64,000 bases of DNA. Origin: Panax quinquefolius. Taxonomy: Eukaryota; Streptophyta; Magnoliopsida; Apiales; Araliaceae. Made by a program: the position numbers and the translations under genes. Positions 1 to 10,443 of this stretch are shown here, in pieces. The first letter of the stretch is position 1. Each line of letters starts with the position of its first letter. The stretch covers positions 30,993,123-31,057,122 of the forward strand of contig CM035170.1 of NCBI GenBank assembly GCA_020205615.1, written 5' to 3'. A model generated the notes under the pieces. The model was not told the origin of the DNA. It saw nothing but the letters and a program-made list of their open reading frames with translations, and did not search any database.

Positions 1-67
1 ATAATATAAAAAAATTATTTTGACAAAATTTAAATCTTTATTGATAAAATCTGGGGTCTCATTTCAT
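1..67. other. Unassigned AT-rich edge sequence
   Basis: Homology to the chromovirus gag seen to the right stops near position 68. The bases to its left match nothing else I can recognise in the window. Too short to classify. Confidence 0.3.
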
Positions 68-455
68 TGCTTTCCCAAAAACTTCTATGTCCCAGTTCCT
101 TGAATTGCTTAGTAGCGACCAACCGTGAGTTGCCATTGACTCCACATGCATTATGAACAGAAGTTTCTTTCGTTTGGTGTTGCATGAATTCTAAAAAGCT
201 CCTAAACGTACCATCGTTTGTCATTTGGTTGGTGTTGTTGTTTACACGAGGATTATTACCTTCCTGATGCACATTATCCTAGTTATTGATTGAAGGTGAC
301 TCAATGGTTTCATGTGCTCCGTTGCTTATCTCAAATATTTCAGATGTCATTCTCAAACACTGCCACAAAACAAGGGTTAATTGACATGCCACATATTATG
401 CTTATATTCTGACCGACCAATTAAATAAAAAATAGGCTTAGGTAGGTCATACTAG
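68..455 (-). pseudogene. gag: Chromovirus gag 5' end and leader, fragment
   Basis: Reverse-strand remnant of the start of a Ty3/gypsy gag with its leader. The family start codon reads leftwards from position 350. The conserved N-terminal segment follows, with an asparagine-rich run (GNNPRVNNNTNQ), then DGTFRSFLEFMQHQ and the KQFKELG block that begins the capsid region. An in-frame stop interrupts it just before the DN(V/M)HQ motif. Homology is lost at about 68 on the capsid side and about 455 on the leader side, where other copies continue towards a primer site, so both ends are truncated. The wording of the N-terminus is closer to the gag at 6843-8000 than to the copies at 22320-29041. No PBS or LTR is attached. 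Confidence 0.75.
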
Positions 456-2768
456 AGAGGAACATAGTGAAACACAGAGAGTTTGGAGAGAGAGCAAGAG
501 AGGAATCACTGTGATTGAAGGGGAATTTCTAAACCTAATCATCATCTCTTTGCTAGCAAACAATCAAAGGAACAAGGTATAACCCACTCTAATGTTAACC
601 CTTGTTTTTGAAATTTCTATTGATAATTGTGTTGAATTGATACATATATATGTATGAAGGGTTTATACTCTGTTAATTATCACATGTGAGTGTTGTTTGA
701 TGATAAAAATTCAAGTAATTTTGTTTGTAGGAAGAAAAGTATATAACAGTGTTTTTACATAAAAATTGGCTTTAGAAAGTATAAAATTTCGTGGTTAATA
801 CTTGTTATAATCTATAAATTGATGTTGGATTATGTTAGTATGTTAAGAAACGAAAGCGGCGTAGTTTAAATTGTGTTAATTGGTTAAGAAACGAAGCCGT
901 GACGATCGAATTCGCAAAATGTTTTTAAAACATAAAAATAGAGTATGAACATGTGTTTTGGGTCAAATTTTAGGTTGGTTAATTTTTTTATAAGTTGTTA
1001 GAATTCTAGTATGTTGTAGTTCTATGAATTACGAATCCATAGAATCAAAAACGGACTAATTTGGATGTGTATAACTCAAGTTATGAAGATTAGTAGGAGA
1101 AAAAGGGTCAAAAATCGCGAGAACGGTAGCTTTAGGTCCCGTTTCTGCTAACAGGCGCAACCGTGCTGTGCCCTAAGTCATTTGGGCCGCAGCTGTGCTA
1201 TAGGACGCAGCTGCGCTATGCCCAAGGCTTAATTGGGCGCAGCTGCGCCCAAACTATGTCAGGTGTGACTATTTTGACCTATTTTAGTAAAATAGGCATA
1301 ACGTTTTCATACGAACTCTGATTAAGGAAATTCAAGATGATACGGAACAAGGATGAATGGAACTACAACTTTTAGTCTTTAAGTTTTTCAATTTGAGGTC
1401 TAGAACAGGGGTCAAAATGGTCATCTTTAGGATTCTTGTGTTTTTGGAGGCAATCGGAGGGCGTCGGGCATGCACGTATGCAAGTGTAGTGCTATTGAAG
1501 ATAAAAGATGTTTTTCTAAGTTATAGAACATGAATATTATTAAGTATAATGATGCTTAACATTAATAAATAATATATTAGATATGTTGTATACGCATACT
1601 AAGCACACACAAGAGAGGCAAATCAAGCGATAATAATCTAATAAACGTCAAACGCGTGTGTGATAAGTGATAATTTACGTAAAAAGTGTTTTAAATCAAG
1701 TGAAATGAATATTATAAGATATTGAATAGTGTTAATATAAAACCAATAAGTAGTTCTAGCAAGACTTAAACACTTGAATGAACTTCAAATATGAAATATA
1801 ATGAGATATAAGTCAAAAGTTAACATAATCAAATTGAACATTGTGTATTTATTATAGGAAGGGTTATGAGACATAGAGTAAAGTTTACATTACATATACT
1901 ATGCATTGCTATGTGACTAATAGTTGATGTGTATGATTATATAATTGTGTAGGGCATGTGAAGTGCAGATAACTGTAAGGTGTTAAACTGTTATTAGTAA
2001 ATAACGATCAAGGCAAGTCTTTCAGTTCCTATTTGCTATATGAATTTGATTGTTTTAAATATTTATTGCAAAGAGCATGATGTGTTATATATATGTTGAA
2101 TGTATGAAATGTTAAAGTCAACTTATGACTACGTTGATTGAGTAAAGCATGCTGATTGAGTAAAGAACTTAATCTTTATACTTTTTATATGAACTGTAAC
2201 ATGTATATTATGTTAGTCCAATGTTTATGAGATATATGTTGAGCATGTTATTATGTGTTACGTGATGCATGAAAACTATTAGATTTTGTTGGGCTGTCGA
2301 GCTCAACCTTGCAAATAACCATTTTTACAGGTTAAGGATTGAAGGTAACACTATGTGTTACTTGAGTGACATGGATCAAAAATAATACACGAAGATTAAT
2401 ATTTTAGCTAAAGTTGTTATTTCTTTATACCATGATTAAGATTCATGAGATGTACTAAATGTTTTATGATGTATAGTTTTATGTTGAGTTGTAAACCTAA
2501 TGTTAGAGTTATCTGATATATAAAGGTTATCAGATTGAAATGTAAAATTTTATATAATAACAGTGATAAAGTGGATCATAAAATAAGATTGATTCAAAGA
2601 CATGTAGATGATAAAGGTTTTGATTCAGGGAATTAAAGTAAGAAGACATAAAAGTTTAAATTATTCCGCATTATATAAAGTTTAACAACGAATAATGATG
2701 TAAAATCAGAAGGTAGTTGTGTTATTAACGACCAAAGTTAATAATTAAATTGTATGAATTTTGGGTTC
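456..2768. repeat. Unidentified LTR-like sequence, no termini found
   Basis: About 2.3 kb without a credible gene. It opens with a purine-rich stretch like the transcribed leader of plant LTRs. A GC-rich set of palindromes follows at 1136-1252, then a segment (about 1299-1360, cataac...cgaactctgatt...attcaagatg) that also occurs in the Athila-like LTRs near 13566 and 18635. At 2289-2335 there is a GGGCTGTCGAGCTCA motif resembling the gggctagttgagctcaccc signature of the chromovirus LTRs. I infer part of an LTR from another gypsy family. No TG...CA ends, PBS or target duplication could be found, so the family and orientation stay open. Confidence 0.4.
1136..1252. repeat. GC-rich palindrome cluster
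   Basis: An island of high GC in AT-rich DNA, with repeated GCAGCTGC cores. The last one (1233-1252) is a perfect 20-bp palindrome and could form a hairpin. A comparable GC-rich palindrome block sits at 13231-13330 in the E2 LTR and a weaker one at 3550-3690 in the E3 LTR, each followed by a similar cataac-type segment. Confidence 0.7.
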
Positions 2769-3465
2769 ATTACAATACCCATATCACATATAATCCACAA
2801 TTGATAGAATACACATGAGTACCCACATTACCTAAACCACTATATGTCTATGTGATTTATAAATAATTAGGGTTTAAGCCCAAATTCTCAATTGACTACG
2901 AGCGATGCCTCGATATATGTCTATCCTAAGCACGAATCATACATTCCATCACCATGTAGAACATACAAACACAAGCTATCAAGATCAGATCTAAACCCAT
3001 ACTTCTTCTTTCAAGTCCATATGGATTATCACAGTAATTGATGGAAAATCAACTAAGCAAATAAGCATGAATCTTAATAGAAAATCCCATAACAATCAAT
3101 AAGGCTAACAATGAAGTATATCAGATTAAACTAGGCAATAGAATCTATTGCAATCCCAAAACAGAGTTTAACTCATAGTTGAATCAAATCCATCATCCAC
3201 AAATTGAAATAACATCATAAGAATACAAAAAGAAATCAAAGAGAAAATAAGAGGAGAAAGTTGAATTGCAAATCTGTTCTCTTGCTCCAAGTTTGACTTT
3301 ATTATGCTATCCAAATTGCTTCAAATCTTCAAACCTAATCAGTTCTAGAAAATAACTATTCTAATCTACTTTATTCTAATATTGAAAGTAAAGAGAAGAA
3401 AGTAATATTAGCTACGTGATCTCCCAAGGGGTGGAATCCCCACTACATTTGATATATGTCTCCTC

Positions 3466-3473
3466 TTTATATA
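3466..3473 (-). promoter_or_regulatory. Putative TATA box of the E3 LTR
   Basis: TATATAAA on the minus strand. It sits where the E2 LTR has its TATATAA (13100-13106), within an alignable segment. Position and composition fit a U3 promoter. Confidence 0.5.
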
Positions 3474-3845
3474 TGCCCTAATTGAACCCTATTCCAAATT
3501 ATGCTTCAATAGCACTGTTTAGTGAAAAAGTCAGCTCTGGTCAACATCAGAATTGGCGCGGCCATACGAATGGCCTCCTGAGTTAAGCTACAAGCTCAAG
3601 ATATCGATCGCATTTTTTTGGTCTAGGGAATGGTGCGGTCGCACCTAAAATACACTAGAAATCTGCGTGCCCATGCTAAGGATTTTCTATTGCAGTGTCC
3701 TCTAGTAAAACGGTCATAACTTTTGATATGGAAGAGTTACGGGGCCTGCCACCTATCAAATCGAAGCTCTCGGCGAGCTCTACAACATTCATTCTTTGAA
3801 AATTGAGAAACAATGGACGGATGAAGGTTGAGATTGGGTTGGAAG

Positions 3846-3850
3846 TGACA
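3846..3850 (+). other. Target-site duplication of E1, left copy
   Basis: TGACA directly before the TG of the 5' LTR; repeated at 18576-18580 right after the final CA. The E2 LTR preserves the unoccupied form of this site near 13503-13515 (gaagtgactgctgtgcaaatggcc), supporting the junction. Confidence 0.9.
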
Positions 3851-4655
3851 TGTAAGACCCCAACTTTTATGAATAAAGAATAATTTTTTCGAATTATATT
3901 TTTTAATATTATGGTATTGATTTGATATAATGTTATAGTTGTGGGTAATATTTATAAATTTTGCAAAGTACGCAAGTTGTTATATAATATTTGATTGGTC
4001 GAGAATATTTGTTTTAATAGGGAATATTCGTACAATGGCACAATCATTGGTTGACCCCACAACGGAATTATTGTCGGATTGATAAAACGACAAAAATACT
4101 TTATGAAAATAACTACGAGGTGTTACCGTTAAAAAGCTGTTGAACTACCCAAAGAGTAAAAGTATGATATCGTCATGGCCAGACAAAGAAAGAGCATGCT
4201 TTACGATTGATTATTGATGCTTATGTGAGAAGTCACTCAAATATACTCAATTATTGCTACGATATCACTTGCATCATATTTCTCATATTATTGATTCAAT
4301 TATTGTTACGATCATCATCCTAATTATATGATATATTATTAAATCAATAATTAAGATGGCAAAGTTATTCATATTATTATTTGCAATATTGACAATGTCT
4401 AGAAGTTCATCAATGAGAGGTTTGTTCACCTAATTGCGCTACTAATAAGGAGAAATCCTTATCTGAAAGCCCCTCTTTCCTAGGAAGGACACAGTTTGTT
4501 AAATATTGTGAATTATAATATTAATGATGAATAAGTTCGTGTTGATTAAAGATGAATTTTATAGTTCCATTGTGTTGGACTTATTTGTGTTAGTATAATT
4601 GATGTCTGGAGGATATATTGTTCAATTGGGTATTCGGGACACTTTTCGTGTCAGA

Positions 4656-4765
4656 GTACTATTCATGAGTTACTATTCACAAGTTACTATTCATAAGTTA
4701 CTATTTACGAGTTACTATTCAGGAGTTACTATTCACGAGTTACTATTCACCCGGTTACTATTCAC
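4656..4765 (+). repeat. Tandem ACTATTCAC array, upstream of TATA
   Basis: About eight imperfect copies of a 14-bp unit, GAGTTACTATTCAC, lying roughly 280 bp before the TATA box. The 3' LTR has a shorter array at 11247-11328. Related LTRs (E4, E7) carry similar units downstream of the TATA box. Confidence 0.85.
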
Positions 4766-5046
4766 TCTAGTATTGTGCATTCTAATTATTTGGGTACAAT
4801 ATTATTCTATGAGGAGATGTGCTAATTTTTCGCAATCATTGGTTGAAGATATAATAAGAAGTCAATATGGACCGCTGGTGGAGTCATAATAGTAAATCAA
4901 TATTGATCGTTGGTTTAAAGTTTTAATAGTAAATCAAGATGGACCGTTGTTTTAAGTTTTAATAAGAAACCAATATGGATCGTCTCGTTTAATAGTAAAT
5001 CAATCTGGACCGCTTCATGAATTAGTTACTATTTATTCCATTTTCC

Positions 5047-5054
5047 TATAAATA
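5047..5054 (+). promoter_or_regulatory. TATA box of the E1 5' LTR
   Basis: TATAAATA in the context cctataaatag, about 1.2 kb into the LTR. The same sequence is conserved at the matching place in the 3' LTR (11604-11611), LTR8 (50454-50461), LTR6 (45246-45253, minus), E7 (57035-57042) and E4 (24878-24885, minus). This makes it the likely Pol II promoter core. Confidence 0.75.
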
Positions 5055-5212
5055 GAGGTCATTCCTTCATTATTTCTTCTGAGTTCACTAAAACTCTAGA
5101 GAGAAATTATAAGAGAACCTATAGAAAAGTATTCTCGCTACTTCCCTATTCTTATATTTAGTTTCTTTTACTTAGAGGGGTATAATTTCTTTTGTATTCA
5201 TGAAGAGAACTT

Positions 5213-5570
5213 CATTATTCCATTATTTATTATTCTCGTTGGAATAACTCAGATATCGCTGCTACCCTACCCTATACATGGTGACATTCTTCTAATATTC
5301 CGTTCTTTATTATTCGGAATAATATCCTTGTTGCGTATCGCTTTCGCCGGACCGGTTCCATTATTTATTATTCGTTTAATATCCTCGCTCTTTGCGTTCT
5401 TACGCCGGACTTCTGGTTCCATTATTTATTATTCTGCCGTAATATCCTCGTGCATATGCGTTTCACGGGACCTAGTTCCATCCTTTATTATTCTCGTTAG
5501 AATAACTTTTGTCTTGGCTATCGCATGCGTGGTGATTTTTTTGTTATTCCATTCTTTATTATACTCAAAT
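5213..5570 (+). repeat. Array of 55-70 bp units with TTCCATTCTTTATTATTC core
   Basis: About six copies of ttccat-tttattattc followed by a GGAATAAC or TAATATCC half, just downstream of the TATA box in the probable 5' untranslated part. The TTCC...GGAA halves could pair. Related arrays lie at 11775-12002, 44560-45085 (minus) and 50705-51065. Confidence 0.75.
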
Positions 5571-5799
5571 GGTTAAAACTTTGACTTCTATACTCCATGA
5601 AATTAGTGGAATATCCTTGATATTTGCGCTTCATCCAAAGATCTTTTCATGGAAATATTCTTCCGAGCATTCTTGAATTTTACTCTACAAAGCAAAGATA
5701 TCATGTTGACAATTTGAACGTTTTCGCCTCGGATAAATTAATTCTTGAACTTGTTTTATTGAATTCTTATATCATTGTCATCATCCTCATGTTTATATT

Positions 5800-6110
5800 T
5801 TGTTGAAAGTCATCTGTGGCCTGTAGTGCATAGATGGACTTGGTATGATTATGACCAGGGATTATTCGGTATAATCATAACCATAATGTTACAAATGATG
5901 TGGAAAAAGTCCTCATTGGCCCGTAGTGCATTGATGGACAGTGTTTGGTATGATTATGGCTATGGATTCTCTTTGGCCGTAGTGCAAACATGAATTGTTT
6001 TATGGCATGATCAGGACCGTTGATGAAAACATGATTATCTTAAGCCGTAGTTCATGGATAATTCGTGGTCGTGATACTAAAGAATATCCTTGGTCGTAGT
6101 GTAGGGGTGA
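5800..6110 (+). repeat. GTAGTGCA-centred repeats
   Basis: Irregular repeats of ggcc(c)gtagtgca(t/a)-gatg-a, spaced about 40-70 bp. They are present in the downstream half of all chromovirus LTRs of the TGTAAGACCCC type here (17345-17660, 24350-24480 minus, 29780-29920 minus, 44190-44420 minus, 52208-52800, 57590-57725). Confidence 0.7.
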
Positions 6111-6658
6111 TTCGATGATGTGGATTATTTATTAAGCAGAGTCCCAGTGATAAAAGTGATGAAAAACCTTTTAAATCATAAAAGATAATAGATTTTATTC
6201 CCTACTTGACTCTTCTAATGGATTGTTTGTTCCGCTGCAGTTAAACTTGATAGTTATTATATTTTATCGGTTTAACACTGTTGAAGGCTAACGATAAATT
6301 ATTCTCGCATTATCTTAGTCGTAAATATTTCTTCTTTGGGCTAGTTGAGCTCACCTTTTCTTTCATTGTTCTCTTCGTGAAATGAGAACGTAGTGGGGAC
6401 TAGTCGGGAACAGAGTGATGGTCCTAGATGGTGCATTAGTAGTCCTCACTATTCGTGAAATAGTGTGATAATAATTATAATGAGGACTCATTTTGAGTTT
6501 TTATAATCTCTAGTAGACAATATTTGTATTCAAAGTCACAGCTTTATGTTTTGTCGTATTGTACCACAGCTTATATTATTAAGTTGTATTTGAATTACAT
6601 ACCATGTATCCGGCGACTCAAAATGGGTGATGTATACCTAATTTTGGGGCGCCACAAT

Positions 6659-6670
6659 TGGTATCAAAGC
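6659..6670 (+). other. E1 primer-binding site (initiator tRNA-Met)
   Basis: TGGTATCAAAGC, two bases after the LTR end. It differs at one position from the canonical plant iMet complement TGGTATCAGAGC, which is seen intact on the minus strand at 29215-29226. Confidence 0.88.
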
Positions 6671-6842
6671 TTAAGGATATGATCCCAGCTGGGATGTGAG
6701 AATAGAACTAGGAGGGGAGAGACGGGGAATTCCTTCGCTAGTATGACTTACCTAAGTTTATTTGGTATTTAATTGGTCGGTCAGAATATAGGGATAATAT
6801 GTTACATGTCAATTAACCTTTATTTTGTGGCAGTATCTGAAA

Positions 6843-8000
6843 ATGACATATGAGAATGTTGAGAATAGCAGTGGAGCACATGAGACCGTTGATTCTTAAT
6901 AGATCAATAATCAGGACAATGTGCAACAGGATGGCAATAATCCTCCTGTAAATAACAACACTGATCAATTGACGAATGACGGTACGTTTAGAAGTTTTTT
7001 AGAATTCATGCAACATCATGCGAAGGCGGATCCTGTTCATAATGCAGGAGGAAACAATGGCAACCCACGGTTGGTCACCGCTAAGCAATTCAAGGAGCTG
7101 GGACCACCGGAGTTTTTGGGAAAGCCAGAACCACTTAAAGCGAAGACGTGGTTAAAGCAGATCACCAAGATATTTGATGTCTTGGGATGCTCCGAGGAGC
7201 AAAAGGTTCCCTTTGCCACCTTTATGTTGCGTGAAGAGGCAGATCACTGGTGGGAATCTGTAAAACGTACCCAGCCTGATGCACTAAAAATGTCTTGGGA
7301 GAAGTTCCAAGAGCTGTTCAATGACAAGTACTTTCCCGAAAGCATTCGTCACATGAAGGAGGTGTAATTTATCAAGTTGGAGCAAAACAACATGACCGTG
7401 TCGCAATCTGAAGCGGTTTTTGCCAAGTTGTCCCGATTTACGTCCCACTTGGTTGATAATGAAGAGAGAATGACGCGGATGTTTTTAAGAGGTTTGAAGC
7501 CAGAGATACGCCAAAATCTTATTTCTCATAAACTGTGTTTGTATTCAGATGTTGTAAATAGGGCTCAGTTAGTGGAGCGCAATAACGAGTCAACGCAACC
7601 AAAAGAGAGTAGCCGAAAAAATGATAATACCAGTGATAACAGTCATCAAAGTGGTGACAATAAGCATGGAGGGAATCAAAATGCCAGAAATGGTAACCAC
7701 TTCGGTGGTAATCATGGTCAAAACAATAAGAATGGACATTTCAAGAAGAGGAGATTCAACAATGATGGAAAGACGTCAAAGACCAAAGACCCATTGTTAA
7801 GGAAGGAGAACGACCACCTATCATATGCTTCAAATGCGGAGGAGGACACATCTGTCCAAACTCGCGCGATGTCAGTCAAAGCATGTTATAATTGTGGAAG
7901 AAAAGGTCACTTAGCCCAATTTTTTCGTTCACCGAAGATAAGTTTAGCTAGGATGGAGGCACCAAAGGATGTCCCAGAAAAGCCAAAGCCAGTAGTTTAA
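6843..8000 (+). pseudogene. gag: E1 gag (capsid and nucleocapsid), nonsense-interrupted
   Basis: The structural polyprotein that would form the cytoplasmic virus-like particle. One reading frame runs from the ATG at 6843 to 8000. It is broken by adjacent TAA and TAG codons at 6897-6902 and by a TAA at 7365-7367, where relatives read a sense codon in the MKEVEFI-type block. Visible order: the asparagine-rich N-terminus; the capsid segment with KQFKELGPPEFLGKPEP, the W-rich EADHWWESVKRTQP block and FPESIRHMKEV; a basic Asn/Gly/His-rich linker; then the nucleocapsid. The first zinc knuckle is degraded. The second reads CYNCGRKGHLAQFF, so its last cysteine is now Phe. Stops at CAG-like codons could partly be sequence error; the elimination of both knuckles argues for decay. 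Confidence 0.88.
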
Positions 8001-8430
8001 GAGAGTGCGTTTTTTTTCGTGACAAGGAACCTGAATAAAATTATCACGGGTATGTTAATTATAAACTTTTGCGAAGTCTATACCATATTAGATACCGATT
8101 CTACTCACTCTTTTATTGCACCTAGTTGTGTTCAATGTTTGAAGTTAACTCCGGAGAAGTTAGACTTTGATATATCTATTTAAACTCAGTTGGGAGAAAC
8201 CTTCGTTACCTCCACTATTTATAAATCTTTTTCAAATCAACACTTTCACGTTACCTGTCGATCTTATCTCTTTGAAAATACTTTCCTTTGATGTGATTTT
8301 TGGAAACGATTGGTTAACTACTCATTATGCTTTTTGTAAGGTTGTTAGCTTTCATACTCCTAACCAACCTGTTATGCGAATTCAAAGTAACCAAACCACT
8401 AAAGTCAATCATTGTTATATCAAGCCATAA
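8001..8430 (+). pseudogene. pol: E1 aspartic protease remnant
   Basis: Continues from gag. The active-site segment near 8090-8112 reads as LDTDSTHS, where the family has D-T-G-S; the catalytic glycine is replaced by Asp. A stop follows the DFDISI block at about 8181, after which the frame at 8167-8430 covers the [23 protein letters not shown] segment typical of the end of the gypsy protease. It ends in a stop where relatives continue with [11 protein letters not shown]. As read, it cannot give an active enzyme. Confidence 0.8.
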
Positions 8431-9058
8431 ATAAAGAGCCCCGATCCTTTCGTTGTTGACTTTCTTGTGTGGAATGCACCAAAGCCAGACTTTCTGTAGG
8501 CAACGTCGTGAATGACGGTGACAAGTTGATAGGTATCAATGTGACGTGCTATCCAAGTCTTGGATGAGAGTCACAGTTTTTAGTGATATTTCTATTGTTA
8601 ATAAATTTCCTGACGTATTCTTGAAGACTTCTTAGCCTACCCTAGTGCGTGAAATCAAATTTTGTATTAACCCTAGTACAAAACCCATTTCTAAAACCCT
8701 CAAATATTTTCTTCACCTAAAACGAACGTGTAATGTGCCAAAGACGTTGGCTCGAGCTGTTGAAGATTACGATCGTACCATTTAATATCACCGTGGGAAA
8801 AATGAACATGGTAGCTGACGCATTGAGTAGAAGATCATATGCAAGTACAAGTGCGATATTGTCAACGTAAAGGCCCATTTTGTGTGACTTGCAAAGGATG
8901 GAGATATAGTTAAAAACTCCAGGGACCCATGTGATGATGACGAATATATGAGTAGAACCGACTTTAATTGATAAAGTTAAAGCTGCTCAAGCTACAGACC
9001 CAGAGCTGATGCGTATGAGGAAGAAAGTGCAAGAAGGTGCTATATATCTAGGAAGAAA
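8431..9058 (+). pseudogene. pol: E1 RT/RNase H region, collapsed by a large deletion
   Basis: Holds three remnants. First is the 115-bp segment (8463-8574) shared with E4. Next are traces of the pre-RT block (NKFPDVF...; KPISKTL) up to about 8718. The sequence then jumps straight to the late RNase H ([20 protein letters not shown]) and the linker to integrase. Comparison with E7 (about 60290-61400) shows that some 1.1 kb is missing. That stretch would hold the RT fingers, palm with the catalytic FIDD, thumb and most of RNase H. Confidence 0.8.
8463..8574 (+). other. 115-bp segment shared with E4 (26991-27103)
   Basis: Matches the reverse complement of 26991-27103 along its whole length (tgtggaatgcaccaaagccagact, then tgtgacgt..tatccaag..gagtcac). 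In both copies one frame reads VECTKARLS near the start. It is absent from the intact pol of E6, and it lies at different pol positions in E1 and E4. Origin unknown. Confidence 0.7.
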
Positions 9059-10432
9059 TTGATGAAGAAGGAATACTTGAGTCAACTCCGGACTTTATGG
9101 TGCCTAACGACCGACGATTTAAAGTATAAAATCATGATTGAGACACACAACACACCGTTTGCAATCCATCCTGGGAGTACCAAAATGTATCATGATCTTC
9201 GACATACATTTTGGTGGAGAAATATGAAGAGAGAGATAGCGGAGTTTATCTCAAGGTGTTTAACTTGTCAACGAGTCAAGGCGGATCATGAAGTACCAAA
9301 AGGTCCATTGCAACCACTTGAAATTCCAGAATGGAAGTGGGAGCACATTACCATGGATTTCTTTACCGGTCTTCCTAAGGTTTCTCAAGGCATAAATGCG
9401 ATTTGGGTCATTGTTGATAGATTGACCAAGTCTGCTCATTTCTTACCGATACGAGAAACTTATACACTTGAATGTCTTGCTCGTATGTATATAAACGAGA
9501 TTGTAAGACTGCATGGTATGCCAGTATCCATAGTTTCTGATCGAGACCCAAGATTCACTTCACGATTTTGGGTTAGTTTGCAAAAAGCTATGGGCATAGA
9601 CTTACGATTTAGCTCGGCATATCATCCTTAGACGGACCGACAGTCGGAAAGGACTATTCAAACTCTTGAAGATCTATTAAGACTCTGTGTCCTTGACTTC
9701 AAGGGAAGTTGGGACAAGTTCTTACCATTGGTGGAGTTTTCCTACAACAACCGTTATCAAACAAGTATTGACATGGCTCCATTTGAGGCGTTGTATGGAA
9801 GAAAGTGTCGTTCTCCAGTATGCTGGGATGAGGTGGGTGAAACAACGTTGTTGGGACAAGAGTTGGTACGTATGACTATAGAAAAGATTCAAACGATCCG
9901 ACAACCTATAAAAACTTCACAAGATCGACAAAAGAGTTATGCTGATCTTCATCGAAAGGACATAGAATTCGATATTGGAGATCATGTGTTGTTACGTGTT
10001 GCTCCATGGAAAGGAGTTATGAGATTTGGAAAGAGAGGAAAGCTCAATCCTCGGTTCATTGGCCCATTTTTAATTCTTGAGCGAGTGGGAACTGTGGCCT
10101 ATAGACTCGCCTTACCGCCAAGTATGTCTCGTGTTCATAATGTTTTTCACATATCTATGTTACGTAAATATGTGAAAGACCCAAACCACATTATTGAGTT
10201 AGAACTAGACGAGATAGAGGAAGATTTAACGTATGAAGAGTTACCTGTTAAAATCTTGGATAAGAAGGATCATGTTCTACGCTCCAAGGTAATACCTCAA
10301 GTCAAAGTTTTGTGGAGAAACCACAATGTGGAGGAAATGACTTGGAAGTTAGAATCTGAGATGAAGTCAAGGTATCCTCATCTCTTCGACATACCAGGTA
10401 TGCACCCTAATTTCAAGGACGAAATTTCATAA
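9059..10432 (+). pseudogene. pol: E1 integrase with chromodomain-like C-terminus
   Basis: Integrase joins cDNA to host DNA in the nucleus; in chromoviruses the tail targets chromatin. One frame holds 457 codons with a single TAG at 9629-9631, in the YHP-TDxQSERT block where Gln is expected. Order: the H2C2 zinc module (HPGSTKMYHDLRH...CLTCQ); the catalytic core with [17 protein letters not shown] and the QSERT glutamate, so the D, D and E residues are all present; the GPF/Y-like module (GPFLILERVGTVAYRLALP); and a tail with VKVLWRNHNVEEMTWKLESEM and YPHLF, as in Tekay-type chromodomains. It ends just before the PPT, so this is the true end of pol. Confidence 0.9.
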
Positions 10433-10443
10433 GAAGGGGAGGT
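10431..10443 (+). other. E1 polypurine tract
   Basis: AAGAAGGGGAGGT immediately before the TGTAAG of the 3' LTR; expected plus-strand primer. Equivalent tracts lie at 63114-63126 (E7) and, on the minus strand, 26105-26115 and 46002-46014. Confidence 0.88.

Larger units (their letters stand above)
2769..3850 (-). repeat. E3 3' LTR, first part
   Basis: Aligns with the E2 LTR from about position 12441 onwards (shared blocks: aatacccatat, ccacaatt, ctatatctctatgtga, gattatcac-gtaattgatgg, cggtcataac, cctgccacctatcaaatcgaag). The first third of the LTR is missing. It ends at the E1 insertion, where TGACA (3846-3850) is the left copy of the target duplication. It holds no gene. Confidence 0.75.
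3851..6656 (+). repeat. E1 5' LTR
   Basis: Begins TGTAAGACCCCAAC and ends GGCGCCACA, followed two bases later by the primer site. It matches the 3' copy at 10444-18202 in order, with many small differences clustered at CAG/CTG. It contains an ACTATTCAC array (4656-4765), a TATA box (5047-5054), an array of TTCCATT-TTTATTATTC units (5213-5570) and GTAGTGCA repeats (5800-6110). The short open frames inside are products of these repeats, not genes. Confidence 0.92.

Noticed and set aside
4599..4889. 96-codon open frame rich in YYSQVTIHKLL repeats
   Set aside because: It is a translation of the ACTATTCAC tandem array in the E1 LTR; no counterpart frame survives in the 3' LTR.
5328..5993. Hydrophobic open frames that look like small membrane proteins
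   Set aside because: Produced by AT-rich TTATTATTC arrays inside LTRs; frames are not kept between LTR copies (compare 17321-17539 and 52165-52413, which are again repeat-derived).
7037..7219. Antisense open frame within E1 gag (also 28662-28844 against E4 gag)
   Set aside because: Shadow frame opposite the conserved capsid coding; it recurs because the gag sequence is conserved, not as an independent gene.
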